From the NCBI GenBank assembly GCA_934648845.1, contig CAKUFS010000029.1, positions 1-28,813 of the forward strand: a stretch of DNA of 28,813 nt, read 5' to 3'. Positions 5,816-14,660 of this stretch are shown piece by piece (position 1 is the stretch's first letter; each line of letters starts with the position of its first letter). A program made the position numbers and the translations under genes. A model generated the notes under the pieces. That model did not search any database. It worked only from the letters and a program-made list of their open reading frames with translations, and was not told the DNA's origin. Source of the stretch: an uncultured Eggerthellaceae bacterium. GTDB lineage: Bacteria; Actinomycetota; Coriobacteriia; Coriobacteriales; Eggerthellaceae.

Positions 5816-7546
5816 ATGTCCCGCAATAACAACAACAATTCAAGACGCGCTTATTCGGAAAACGCTCCGCGTGCGACGTTCGGTGGTGCAGATAGCATCT
5901 TCGAACGACGTTTTCGCATTGCTTTTACCTTAGTTATTGCTATCGTGGCCATTTTCGGCCTTCAGCTTTTGCGCTTACAGGTGTTTCAAGCGGCGGATAA
6001 TGCTGCGATGGGGCAGGCTGCACGCGCGTCAACCACGAAGCTTTTGGCGCATCGCGGTACTATCTACGACCGAAACGGCAACGTTTTGGCCACAAGCGTT
6101 GAAGTGAAGTCGGTTTATTGCGACCCCACGCTCATCTCGGACTTGCAGGAAGAAGCGCAAGACGTTGCTTCCGTTCTGGGTAACAGCGTGGAGTATTACT
6201 CCGACATCATGACCACGGCGAATTCCCGTTATGTGTGCGTGGCGCGCAAGATTTCGGTTGAAACGGCCGAAAAACTCATCGAGATGAACCTTGACGGCTT
6301 CTATTACGAAGACGAACTCGATCGCGTTTATCCGTACGGTCAAGTGGGCGGTCAGGTTATCGGCTGCTTGGATTCCGATGGCGCGGGCTTTACCGGCCTT
6401 GAAGCGTATTACGACGACATCCTGAAAGGCACTGATGGCATCAAGCGCGCGCAGGCAGGTGTGGGCGGCGCCGCTATTCCAGGCACCGTGTATGAGCAAG
6501 TCGAACCGATAGACGGTGAAGACATCATGGTGTCAATCGACATCGAGATGCAAGCGCTCTTGGAAGAAGAGATTACAGCTTCCGCGGAAAAGCTCGATGC
6601 TGATAGTTCGTCTGCTGTCCTTATGGACGCGGGAACAGGTGAGATTTACGCAGCAGCATCGCTTCCCCTGTTCAACCCTTCGGATCGAACCACGGTAGAA
6701 GCTGGCGCGACCGACCTGAAATGTGTCACGCATGCCTTTGAGCCGGGCTCGGTGTTCAAGACCGTATCGGCTCTTTCGCTTTTGGAAAACGATGTCATGA
6801 CCCCCGAAGATGAGTTGGAATGCCCTGTTGAGCTTGAGGCGGACAACTACATCATTACCGATGCGCATGATCGCGATGCGTGCACGTATTCGTTGCGCGA
6901 TATCCTGGCGTATTCGTCGAACGTGGGCATTGCGCTTTCCATTGAGAAACTGGGATTCACGCCGTTCTACGAAGAGATCAACAAGTACTTGCTTACGCAG
7001 ACAACGGGCGTGGATTATCCCAACGAAAGCGCTGGTTATCTGCTTGATCGGAATTCGTGGTCGCTCATTCAGGGCTATAACGTGTCGTTTGGTCAAGGTG
7101 TTATGAACACGCCGCTGCAAATGGCGCGCTTCTATGGCATTCTTGAAAACGATGGCGTGGCGGTTACCCCTCATTTCCTTATTGCGCTGCCGCAAACCGG
7201 CGAATACGTGACGTATGACACGCAGGAAGTGACAACGGATACGCAGGCGCTTGATGAAACGGTAGACATGCTGACCTCGGTTGTTGAATATGGCACAGCA
7301 CAAGATGCCGCAATTGACGGCTATACGGTTGCAGGCAAAACATCCACGGCAGAAGTTGCTTCCGACCAGGGAGGATACAAAGAAGGCGTCTATAATCTGG
7401 CGTTTTGCGGCTTTCTTCCCGACTCCACCAGCAAATTGGTATGTTTTGTGACAACCGGCGAGACGCCCTACCAAACAAATGTGTGTGCCCCGTTTAAGGC
7501 TATAATGTCATATGCTATAGAGCGATATAAAATTTCGCCGAAATAA
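5816..7546 (+). CDS. ftsI: septal peptidoglycan transpeptidase FtsI (PBP2x/PBP3 type)
   Basis: Cross-links septal peptidoglycan together with FtsW. The 576-aa protein has an N-terminal membrane anchor (about 34-53), the PBP dimer domain opening with HRGTIYDRNGNVLATS (79-94), and a transpeptidase domain with the acyl-serine motif SVFK (S312, K315) and SSN (367-369). The third motif reads KTST (508-511) rather than the usual KTGT; codons AAA ACA TCC ACG at 7337-7348 are unambiguous. There are no PASTA repeats at the C-terminus. AGGAGG just before the ATG supports the start. It lies between the ftsL-like gene (15-base gap) and murE (11-base gap). Confidence 0.95.
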   Translation: MSRNNNNNSRRAYSENAPRATFGGADSIFERRFRIAFTLVIAIVAIFGLQLLRLQVFQAADNAAMGQAARASTTKLLAHRGTIYDRNGNVLATSVEVKSVYCDPTLISDLQEEAQDVASVLGNSVEYYSDIMTTANSRYVCVARKISVETAEKLIEMNLDGFYYEDELDRVYPYGQVGGQVIGCLDSDGAGFTGLEAYYDDILKGTDGIKRAQAGVGGAAIPGTVYEQVEPIDGEDIMVSIDIEMQALLEEEITASAEKLDADSSSAVLMDAGTGEIYAAASLPLFNPSDRTTVEAGATDLKCVTHAFEPGSVFKTVSALSLLENDVMTPEDELECPVELEADNYIITDAHDRDACTYSLRDILAYSSNVGIALSIEKLGFTPFYEEINKYLLTQTTGVDYPNESAGYLLDRNSWSLIQGYNVSFGQGVMNTPLQMARFYGILENDGVAVTPHFLIALPQTGEYVTYDTQEVTTDTQALDETVDMLTSVVEYGTAQDAAIDGYTVAGKTSTAEVASDQGGYKEGVYNLAFCGFLPDSTSKLVCFVTTGETPYQTNVCAPFKAIMSYAIERYKISPK

Positions 7547-7557
7547 GGGAGAATCTC

Positions 7558-9042
7558 ATGGCTAAAACATGCGCGGAGCTTTTTTCGCAAATCGATTGCA
7601 CCATTATCGGCAACGCCGACGAACCCATTGGAGGCATTGCCTACCGCAGCGATAAAGTGAAGCCGGGAGATGCATTCTTCTGCATTGTGGGTAAAGTGAC
7701 CGATGGCCACTCTTTTGCGCAAGACGCTATCAATCATGGTGCAAAAGTGCTGGTGGTGGAGCGCAAACTGTACCTGGCCGATGCGACCGACGTGACCGAA
7801 GTTGTGGTAAGCGATTCGCGCAAGGCCATGGCCGCTGCAGCTGCTGCCTTCAATGATTTCCCGTCTACGAAGTTTTCCCTGGTAGGTATTACCGGCACGA
7901 ATGGCAAAACGACCACTACGTACCTGGTGAACCATATTGCCAGCGAAGCGGGCATGAAAACGGGCATTATCGGCACGGTAGGCGTTATCGCCGATGGCAC
8001 GCTTGAGAAAACGGCGAACACCACACCGGAATCTTCCGACCTGCAGGCGCTTTTGGGCCGCATGGCGCAAAACGACCGTTCCGTGGTGGCCATGGAAGTA
8101 AGCTCCCATGCACTTGATTTGCTGCGCACGTGGGGATGCCACTTTGCGGTGACCGCGTTTACGAACCTCACGCAAGATCATTTGGATTATCATCATACGT
8201 TCGAGGAATATTTCGAGGCAAAAGCGCTGCTTTTTGGGAAGGATTATCCGTCTAAGCGCGTTATCTGCATCGATGATAAGTGGGGTAAAGAGCTGCTGCA
8301 CCGCTGCTCCAGCGCGGGCGATGACATTATTACCACGGGTTTCGAGAAATCCGCTCAGATTCATCCCGAAGAAGTTGAATATTTCCAGACGCATACGCGC
8401 GTGAAGCTTTATGCCTGCGGTTCCGTTTACGATTTTGATTATCCGCTGGTGGGTAAATTCAACGTTTCCAATATGATGACGGCGTTCGGTATTGCTCTTT
8501 CGCTGGGCATTACTGCGCATAACATCATTGCGTCATTCAAGAAGCCCGTTTTCGTTCCGGGCCGTTTGCAGCGCGTTCACACCGCTCACGATGGCGGCGT
8601 GTCTATTTTCGTTGACTACGCGCATACGCCTGATGCTTTGGAGAAGGCGCTCAGCGCGGTGAAGGCCTTGAGCGACAACCACACAATTGTGGTGTTCGGT
8701 TGCGGTGGTGATCGCGATGCCACGAAGCGCCCGCTTATGGGTAAAGCTGCGCTTGCGGCCGACTACGTGGTGGTGACCAGCGATAACCCGCGTACCGAAG
8801 ACCCGCAGGCCATCATTCGCGATATTGTTGCCGGCATGGGGGATCCTGCGGGACGCTACGAAGTTGAGGCCGACCGTCGCGCTGCCATTGCGCGCGCCAT
8901 TGCGCTTGCGAAGCCGGGTGATTCCATTTTAGTTGCGGGCAAGGGCCACGAGGATTATCAGTTGGTTGCGGGCCGCGTGCTTCAGTTTGACGATGCGGTT
9001 GTGGCTGCTGAAGAGCTTGAACGTGCGTTTGGCGACCAGTAG
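7558..9042 (+). CDS. murE: UDP-MurNAc-tripeptide synthetase (meso-diaminopimelate adding)
   Basis: ATP-dependent ligase that adds the third amino acid to UDP-MurNAc-L-Ala-D-Glu in the cytoplasm. The 494-aa protein has the UDP-binding N-domain (SDKVKPGDAFFCIVG), the ATP loop GTNGKTTTT (113-121), TTPESSDL, the VDYAHTPDAL block and the C-terminal DNPR (409-412). DNPR is the established determinant for meso-diaminopimelate; lysine-adding enzymes lack this arginine motif. This predicts a diaminopimelate peptidoglycan. Start: GGGAG lies about 7 bases before ATG 7558. A 182-base spacer, unusually long for this cluster, separates it from murF. Confidence 0.97.
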   Translation: MAKTCAELFSQIDCTIIGNADEPIGGIAYRSDKVKPGDAFFCIVGKVTDGHSFAQDAINHGAKVLVVERKLYLADATDVTEVVVSDSRKAMAAAAAAFNDFPSTKFSLVGITGTNGKTTTTYLVNHIASEAGMKTGIIGTVGVIADGTLEKTANTTPESSDLQALLGRMAQNDRSVVAMEVSSHALDLLRTWGCHFAVTAFTNLTQDHLDYHHTFEEYFEAKALLFGKDYPSKRVICIDDKWGKELLHRCSSAGDDIITTGFEKSAQIHPEEVEYFQTHTRVKLYACGSVYDFDYPLVGKFNVSNMMTAFGIALSLGITAHNIIASFKKPVFVPGRLQRVHTAHDGGVSIFVDYAHTPDALEKALSAVKALSDNHTIVVFGCGGDRDATKRPLMGKAALAADYVVVTSDNPRTEDPQAIIRDIVAGMGDPAGRYEVEADRRAAIARAIALAKPGDSILVAGKGHEDYQLVAGRVLQFDDAVVAAEELERAFGDQ

Positions 9043-9224
9043 GTTCAAGTAGGCTCAAAAGGCTCCGAAAGCGCAGGTTCGCTTGATACGCGCTGCGTGC
9101 TTCGAGCGCAAGGATTTGAATGCTGGCGCCCGCAGGCGCGTTTGCGATGTTGCCGCATTGACAACGCAGCGTCCGGGGCACGCAAACGGATACAGAGACA
9201 AGGTGAAAGAGGAGTTTTTCGCGC
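9043..9224 (+). other. murE-murF spacer with predicted RNA structure
   Basis: The longest spacer inside the mur part of the cluster and without a credible gene. It contains GCGCC/GGCGC (9126-9130 with 9135-9139) and an 8-bp inverted repeat CGTTTGCG/CGCAAACG (9139-9146 with 9181-9188). There is no T-run. A TTGACA near 9160 has no matching -10. It may be an mRNA stability or processing element; the function is unknown. Confidence 0.45.
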
Positions 9225-10682
9225 ATGCGTTTGAATGCAAAGCAAATAGCCCAGATCACGGGTGCGGATATTGTTGTTGATCCTCTTGGAACAAAAGAGC
9301 TGGCGTGCTCGTTGACCTGGGACTCACGAGAAGTGGTCCCCGATGCGCTCTACGTTGCACTGCCGGGCCAGCGCGTTGACGGTCACGATTTTGTGGATAG
9401 CGCCCTTCGTTTGGGCGCTTCTCTTGCTCTGGTGATGAAAAACCCCTCCGAGCAGACGTGCGCTCTCGCGCGCGAGTTGGGTGCTGGTATTTTGGAAGTG
9501 CCCGATACCACCGATGCCATAACGCAACTTGCCGCCGCATGGCGCTTAAAGCTTTCGGGATGCGTTATCGGATTGACCGGATCAAGCGGGAAAACCACCA
9601 CGAAGAACTTAGTGCGCGACGTTTTGGCTGCTCAGTATAGCGTGGTTGCCACGAAAGCGAACCAGAACAACGAATTGGGCGTTCCGAAAACGCTGCTTTC
9701 TGCCGATGCAGACACCGAATACGTTGTGGTTGAAATGGGCATGCGCGGTCAGGGGCAAATCCACGAGCTCTGCTCGTTTGTCCAGCCCGATATGGGTCTT
9801 ATCGTGAACGTGGGAGAAAGCCACATTGAGCTTTTAGGCGGTCGCGACAATATTGCTCGCGCGAAAGGCGAGCTGTTTTGCGAGCTGCCTTCCCATAAGG
9901 GCGTGGCGTTCGTGAACGCGGGCGGCGATTACGCTGACTTCTTGTGCGAGAATGCACGTCTTGCAGCGCGTGACGTTCGCGTTGTTCGTTTTGGGTTGCA
10001 GGCGGCGCCCGAAAGCGATGCTCCAGCCGTATGGGCGGACAGCATCCATCTCGATGAAGAGGGTCGTCCGTGCTTTGTGCTTTGCGCGCAAGGTTTCACC
10101 CAGCTCCAGCGCGGGGAGACGCACGTGCCCGTAAGCTTGAACTTGCGCGGCCTGCACAACGTTTCCAATGCAACAGCCGCTGCCGCCGTTGGCCTGCAGT
10201 GTGGCATGGCGCTTGAGGCAATAGCATCGGCTCTGGAAGCCGCTCTTCCCGAAGCGGGAAGGCAGGAAGTCGTGAAGGCGCGCGCCGGCTACACGATTGT
10301 CAACGACACGTACAACGCGAACCCGGAATCAATGCGCGCATCGCTTCTCACATTTTCTGCGATGGATGGCTTTGGCCGCCATATTACCGTTTTAGGCGAT
10401 ATGGGCGAGCTTGGCTCGTACGCAGAGGCGTGCCATAAGGGAATCGGCGCGCTTATCCCTTCGCTTAACGTTGATTATCTTATCTGCATCGGTGAACTTT
10501 CCGCGTATATTGCGCAAGCAGCGCTTGAAGCGGGTATGAGTGCGGATAGAATTGTTCAGGCAAACTCGATTTCCGATGTATTAGGAACGCTTGATAGCAT
10601 GCTCGAACCAACCGATGCCGTGTTGGTGAAAGCTTCTCATTTCATGGGCTTATCCCGTGTGGTGGAGGGACTGATTCGATAG
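9225..10682 (+). CDS. murF: UDP-MurNAc-tripeptide D-alanyl-D-alanine ligase
   Basis: Adds the D-Ala-D-Ala dipeptide to complete UDP-MurNAc-pentapeptide. The 485-aa protein shows the N-terminal TWDSREVVPDALYVALPG block, the ATP loop GLTGSSGKTTTK (116-127, Lys123), the ANQNNELGVP motif typical of MurF, VVEMGMRGQGQI, and the C-terminal NDTYNANPESM plus VLGDMGELG. These distinguish it from MurC, MurD and MurE. AGAGGAG about 10 bases upstream supports ATG 9225. Its stop codon is immediately followed by the mraY ATG, which suggests coupled translation. No ddl gene for making D-Ala-D-Ala is in this window. Confidence 0.97.
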   Translation: MRLNAKQIAQITGADIVVDPLGTKELACSLTWDSREVVPDALYVALPGQRVDGHDFVDSALRLGASLALVMKNPSEQTCALARELGAGILEVPDTTDAITQLAAAWRLKLSGCVIGLTGSSGKTTTKNLVRDVLAAQYSVVATKANQNNELGVPKTLLSADADTEYVVVEMGMRGQGQIHELCSFVQPDMGLIVNVGESHIELLGGRDNIARAKGELFCELPSHKGVAFVNAGGDYADFLCENARLAARDVRVVRFGLQAAPESDAPAVWADSIHLDEEGRPCFVLCAQGFTQLQRGETHVPVSLNLRGLHNVSNATAAAAVGLQCGMALEAIASALEAALPEAGRQEVVKARAGYTIVNDTYNANPESMRASLLTFSAMDGFGRHITVLGDMGELGSYAEACHKGIGALIPSLNVDYLICIGELSAYIAQAALEAGMSADRIVQANSISDVLGTLDSMLEPTDAVLVKASHFMGLSRVVEGLIR

Positions 10683-11720
10683 ATGTTTTCGGCTTTTTCA
10701 AAATACCCAACATTTTTAGTATTCTTGGCGGTTGTTCTTGCTGCTGCGTTGACTATGGCGGTTATGCCCGCGTTCATTCGCCTTTTGCGTTCAAGCCATG
10801 TAGGCCAGCAAGTGCGCGCCGATGGTCCTCAGAGCCATTTAGTGAAGCAGGGTACCCCCACTATGGGCGGTTTGATCATGCTTGTTGCGGTTCTAGTCAC
10901 TTCGCTTTTGGTGTGCTCACCTTCCGTGCAAACAATACTGCTTCTGGCGGCTACGCTTCTGGCGGGTGTGCTGGGGCTTGTCGATGATGCTTCCAAGATT
11001 GCCCACGAGCGCTCGCTTGGACTAACCCCGAAGGCAAAGCTGGTAGGGCAGTTCGGCATTGCCACAGTCTTTTGCTTGGTGGCGGTGAATGCGGGCGGCG
11101 TTGAGCCGACTGTCTCCATTCCGTTTGTCTACACCTTTGACCTGGGCGTTTTGACCACGGTCGTGCCGTTGGGCAATGGCATTGAGATTCCCTGGCTCTA
11201 CCTTATCTTCGTGAACATCTTGATGGTGGGCATGTGCAACGCCGTGAACTTGACTGACGGCCTTGATGGCCTGGCTGCTGGCACGGTGATGATTGTTATG
11301 CTGGTCATGGCGGCTATTGCGTATCGCTCCGATTTGTTGGACTCCGCGGTGTTTGCCGCTGCGCTGGCGGGCGCGTGCATTGGCTTTCTGTGGTTCAACG
11401 CGTTTCCTGCCGACATCTTCATGGGCGATACTGGCTCGTTGGCGCTGGGTATGGCGCTTGCGGCGCTTGCGGTGCTTACGAAGACGGAATTCGTTGTCAT
11501 CATCATCGGCGGCTTGTTTGTGGCCGAGGCCCTGTCCGTTATCATCCAGGTAGCGTATTACAAACGCACGAAGAAGCGCATTTTCCTTATGGCCCCGCTT
11601 CATCACCACTTCGAGAAGAAAGGTTGGAGCGAGACGAAGGTAGTTGTGCGTTTTTGGATTGTCTCGGGCGTTTTGGCTGCTTCGGGCTTCCTTTTGTACT
11701 TTATCGAAACGATTGTTTAG
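10683..11720 (+). CDS. mraY: phospho-MurNAc-pentapeptide transferase
   Basis: Integral membrane enzyme that moves phospho-MurNAc-pentapeptide to undecaprenyl phosphate, making lipid I. The 345-aa protein has about ten hydrophobic spans and the family motifs: KQGTPTMGG, the magnesium-site DDASK, NAVNLTDGLDGLA, FMGDTGSLALG and the histidine-rich loop PLHHHFEKKGWSE. It starts directly after the murF stop with no gap, so its ribosome-binding site would lie in the end of murF and coupling is likely. murD follows after 10 bases. Confidence 0.98.
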   Translation: MFSAFSKYPTFLVFLAVVLAAALTMAVMPAFIRLLRSSHVGQQVRADGPQSHLVKQGTPTMGGLIMLVAVLVTSLLVCSPSVQTILLLAATLLAGVLGLVDDASKIAHERSLGLTPKAKLVGQFGIATVFCLVAVNAGGVEPTVSIPFVYTFDLGVLTTVVPLGNGIEIPWLYLIFVNILMVGMCNAVNLTDGLDGLAAGTVMIVMLVMAAIAYRSDLLDSAVFAAALAGACIGFLWFNAFPADIFMGDTGSLALGMALAALAVLTKTEFVVIIIGGLFVAEALSVIIQVAYYKRTKKRIFLMAPLHHHFEKKGWSETKVVVRFWIVSGVLAASGFLLYFIETIV

Positions 11721-11730
11721 GGGCTGCTTT

Positions 11731-13221
11731 ATGAGCGAATCCGAAATGAAACTTCTTCCTGGCAAAAAACACGCGCCTGAATTTCTTGGGCGCGTTTTGG
11801 TGATTGGTCTGGGTAAAAGCGGTATGGCGGCGGTATCGTATCTGTCTGCCCTGGTGGGAACACGTGTGGAAAGCGTTTTTGTTGCGGCAGGCGCACAAAA
11901 CCAGAAAGCGCAGGCGTTTGCGGATCATTTCGCAAGTGAAAACGTTACGTTCGCCTTTGATTGCGAGCAGTTCTCCGACTCGTACGACCTGTGCATTGCC
12001 AGCCCGGGCATTTCGCAGTTCTCCGACTTTTATCGCAACGCTGCTGCTGCTTCCAAAGAAGTAGTGAGCGAAGCCGAATTCGCTTGGCGCGAAAGCAGCA
12101 AGGATGCGCGTTGGGTTGCCATTACCGGTACGAATGGAAAAACGACCACCACGTCGCTTGCTGCGCATATCCTAAAGCGCGCAGGGTTCAAAGCGGCTGC
12201 CGTGGGAAATATCGGTGATGTGTGCCTGAATGCTGTTGCCGCAGGTGGTGTGGATGTTTACGTGGCGGAGCTTTCTTCGTTCCAGCTGGCGTCAACATCG
12301 CTTTTCACGCCGGTTGCATCGGTCATTTTGAACATTACGCCCGATCATCTGTATTGGCACTTGTCGTTTGAAGCGTATCGCGATGCAAAGTACAAGTGCT
12401 TGGCAAACTTGAACAAAACGCCGGGTGCTCTGGCAATCCTTGATGCCACCGACGAAGTGGTGCGTGGCAAGATTCGCGAGCTCAAGGCGCTGTCTGCCGA
12501 AGAGCGCGGTTTCGATTACCTGCCGTTAGGCACGGCGGCGGGTGTTCGCGAGAGCATGATTGCGCGTTGCGGTGCATCTTCTGCGGCGTATGTTGATGGG
12601 AACGAAACGCTGGTTATTGAGCTTGCGGGCGTGCGCCATGAATTGTGTGCAGTGAGCGACTTGCAGATTAAAGGCGACCACAACATTTCGAACTCTCTGG
12701 CGGCAGCTGCGTGCGCACTTGCCATTGGCGCAAACGATGCCCAGATTATCGATGGCCTGAAGAGCTTCGCACCGCTGGAGCATCGCAATGAGCCGTGTGG
12801 CAGCATTGCCGGCGTGCATTGCTTCAACGATTCAAAGGCAACGAATGTTGATTCCAGCTTGAAGGCGCTTTCTTCCTTTGCTCCGGGAACGGTTGTGGCG
12901 CTCTATGGCGGCCGCGATAAAGGTACCGACTTAACGGAGCTGGTGCAGGCTACGAGGCAATATGCCCATGCCGTGGTGTGCTTTGGCGAGTGCCAAGAGC
13001 GCTTCTACGAAGCATTTGCCGCCGATCAGGGTGACCTTACGCTTCTGCGCGCGTCGTGGCTGGAAGATGCCCTTGATGCTGCATTGAGTGTTGCTCGTCC
13101 AGGCGATAACGTTGTCTTGACGCCCGCGTGCGCCTCCTTCGACGAGTTCTCGTGCTTCGAAGAGCGCGGCGAAGTGTTCAAGAAACTTGTTGCCGCTCGT
13201 CGTGAGCGCTTGGGCGCGTAG
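11731..13221 (+). CDS. murD: UDP-MurNAc-L-alanine:D-glutamate ligase
   Basis: Adds D-glutamate to UDP-MurNAc-L-Ala. The 496-aa protein begins with a Rossmann-like VLVIGLGKSGMA (22-33), then has the ATP loop ITGTNGKTTTT (131-141), AELSSFQL, ILNITPDHL, HNISNSLAAAA, and the C-terminal NDSKATNVDSSLKAL and YGGRDKGTD, all typical of MurD. ATG 11731 is preceded by GGGG 7 bases away and sits just after mraY; the longer frame from 11644 would overlap mraY by 77 bases and adds no family sequence. It is somewhat longer than the E. coli enzyme, mostly through an extended N-terminus and a middle-domain insertion. Confidence 0.96.
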   Translation: MSESEMKLLPGKKHAPEFLGRVLVIGLGKSGMAAVSYLSALVGTRVESVFVAAGAQNQKAQAFADHFASENVTFAFDCEQFSDSYDLCIASPGISQFSDFYRNAAAASKEVVSEAEFAWRESSKDARWVAITGTNGKTTTTSLAAHILKRAGFKAAAVGNIGDVCLNAVAAGGVDVYVAELSSFQLASTSLFTPVASVILNITPDHLYWHLSFEAYRDAKYKCLANLNKTPGALAILDATDEVVRGKIRELKALSAEERGFDYLPLGTAAGVRESMIARCGASSAAYVDGNETLVIELAGVRHELCAVSDLQIKGDHNISNSLAAAACALAIGANDAQIIDGLKSFAPLEHRNEPCGSIAGVHCFNDSKATNVDSSLKALSSFAPGTVVALYGGRDKGTDLTELVQATRQYAHAVVCFGECQERFYEAFAADQGDLTLLRASWLEDALDAALSVARPGDNVVLTPACASFDEFSCFEERGEVFKKLVAARRERLGA

Positions 13222-13248
13222 GTTCGCCGGCGAAAGTCTTCTGCGCAT

Positions 13249-14658
13249 ATGGCTATGAGCTCCGTCAATCCGTCTATTCTCAAACCCCGTCTGGGGTTTC
13301 TTGTGTTTGCGCTGATTTTGCTGCTTTGCGGTCTTATCATGGCGTTTTCTGCTTCTACTATCACGTCCATTTCCGCAGGCAACGCTAGTACAAGCTACCT
13401 GTTTTCCCAAGGTAAAATGGCTCTTTTGGGTCTGTTCCTTGCGTTTGCCATCTATCGGTTCATTCCCCTTGATTTTTGGAAGACGAATATCATTTGGATT
13501 GTCTGGGGCGTATGCATCGCGCTTATTGCGGCCACGGCGCTGTTCGGCGTAAGCCACGGCGGCGCGAAGCGCTGGATTGAGTTGCCACTGCTTGGCGAAT
13601 TGCAGCCGGGCGAGTTCATCAAAATCGGTCTAGCTCTGGTGGCATGCAAGAACATCGACGAATTCGACCAGGGGGGCATGAGTCCTGGGGAGCTGTTCGT
13701 TCGTCTGGTTATTTTGGTTGCTGCTCCCATTGGTGCTATCTACATTACGCAATCCGACCTGGGAACAAGCATCATTTGCTTCGTCTGCTTGATTGCCGCG
13801 CTGTATTTTACGGATAAGCCTGCGCCGGTTTTTCTGATTATTATTGCTGCTCTTGTTGGATTTGCCCTGATGAACGCGTTTGGCGATGGCTACCGCGGTG
13901 AGCGTATGGTCTATCTTCACCCGTGGGATGATGGCGAAAACGGCTTTGGCGCAGGATATCAAACCATCCACTCTCTATATGCGCTGGCCGATGGCGGATT
14001 GTTCGGCGTAGGTTTGGGCAATTCGCGCGAGAAGTTTCTGTATTTGCCCGCGAACAACACCGACTACGTTTTTGCCGTGGTGTGCGAAGAGCTGGGCGTT
14101 GTGGGCGGTATGATCATCATTTTGTGCTTCTTGGCGCTGCTTTATTTCGGCTTGAAGATTTCGCATCAATGCGGAAGCTCGTTTTCGCGCGGTCTTTCGG
14201 GAAGCCTTATTACCATGTTGGTGTTCCAGGCATACCTGAATATTGGCTGCGCTATCTCGATTTTGCCCATGACGGGAAAGCCGCTGCCGTTTTTCTCGGT
14301 GGGTGGTTCGTCCATGTTGGCAACTATGATCATTCTCGGCTTTGTTTTGGCGTGCTCGCGTGCATCGGAAGATGAAACGCCCGAAGCGGAATATGCGCGC
14401 CGCCGTGAGAATCTGCGTGTGACAACGCGCGTTTCCGACCAGGGACAACGCACGAGTTTTGCGAGTTCGCCCGATTTCTCATCGCGCGGCTCCTTAGGTG
14501 GCAGCAGCTTCGGGGGCTCCTCGGGCGGCAGCAGCCTTGGTGGCTCCCCAGGCGGCAGCAGCTTGGGCGGCGGATACCGCGGGCACAGTTCGCAAGAACG
14601 TAACGGATACTATCGATCGGAACTCTTGCGTTCCGCACAAAGAAAAGGAAGAAGGTAG
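13249..14658 (+). CDS. ftsW: septal peptidoglycan glycosyltransferase FtsW
   Basis: SEDS-family polymerase of lipid II that works with FtsI. The 469-aa protein has about ten hydrophobic segments, the motifs GAKRWIELP, QPGEFIKIGL, QSDLGTS, the large extracytoplasmic loop with GAGYQTIHSLYALADGGLFGVGLGNS, NNTDYVFAVVCEELG and the C-terminal GKPLPFFSVGGSS. The last 100 or so residues are cytoplasmic, starting with an arginine-rich stretch and ending in glycine/serine repeats encoded by a 27-base tandem repeat (14500-14580). In-frame ATGs at 13249 and 13255 both lack a strong ribosome-binding site. murG starts 2 bases after the stop. FtsW rather than RodA is assigned from its place in the dcw cluster. 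Confidence 0.94.
   Translation: MAMSSVNPSILKPRLGFLVFALILLLCGLIMAFSASTITSISAGNASTSYLFSQGKMALLGLFLAFAIYRFIPLDFWKTNIIWIVWGVCIALIAATALFGVSHGGAKRWIELPLLGELQPGEFIKIGLALVACKNIDEFDQGGMSPGELFVRLVILVAAPIGAIYITQSDLGTSIICFVCLIAALYFTDKPAPVFLIIIAALVGFALMNAFGDGYRGERMVYLHPWDDGENGFGAGYQTIHSLYALADGGLFGVGLGNSREKFLYLPANNTDYVFAVVCEELGVVGGMIIILCFLALLYFGLKISHQCGSSFSRGLSGSLITMLVFQAYLNIGCAISILPMTGKPLPFFSVGGSSMLATMIILGFVLACSRASEDETPEAEYARRRENLRVTTRVSDQGQRTSFASSPDFSSRGSLGGSSFGGSSGGSSLGGSPGGSSLGGGYRGHSSQERNGYYRSELLRSAQRKGRR
14500..14580 (+). repeat. 27-base tandem repeat in the ftsW tail
   Basis: GGCAGCAGC recurs at 14500, 14527 and 14554, an exact 27-base spacing giving three imperfect units. Each encodes nine residues of the type GSSxGGSxG. 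It lies in the cytoplasmic C-terminus of FtsW. Confidence 0.85.
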
Positions 14659-14660
14659 TC

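Noticed and set aside
6533..7474. 313-codon minus-strand frame opposite ftsI
   Set aside because: Antisense shadow of a conserved gene; the residue mix rich in R, N, I and F has no domain.
7468..8520. 350-codon minus-strand frame opposite murE
   Set aside because: Antisense shadow of murE that also overlaps the end of ftsI; no start signal or recognisable domain.
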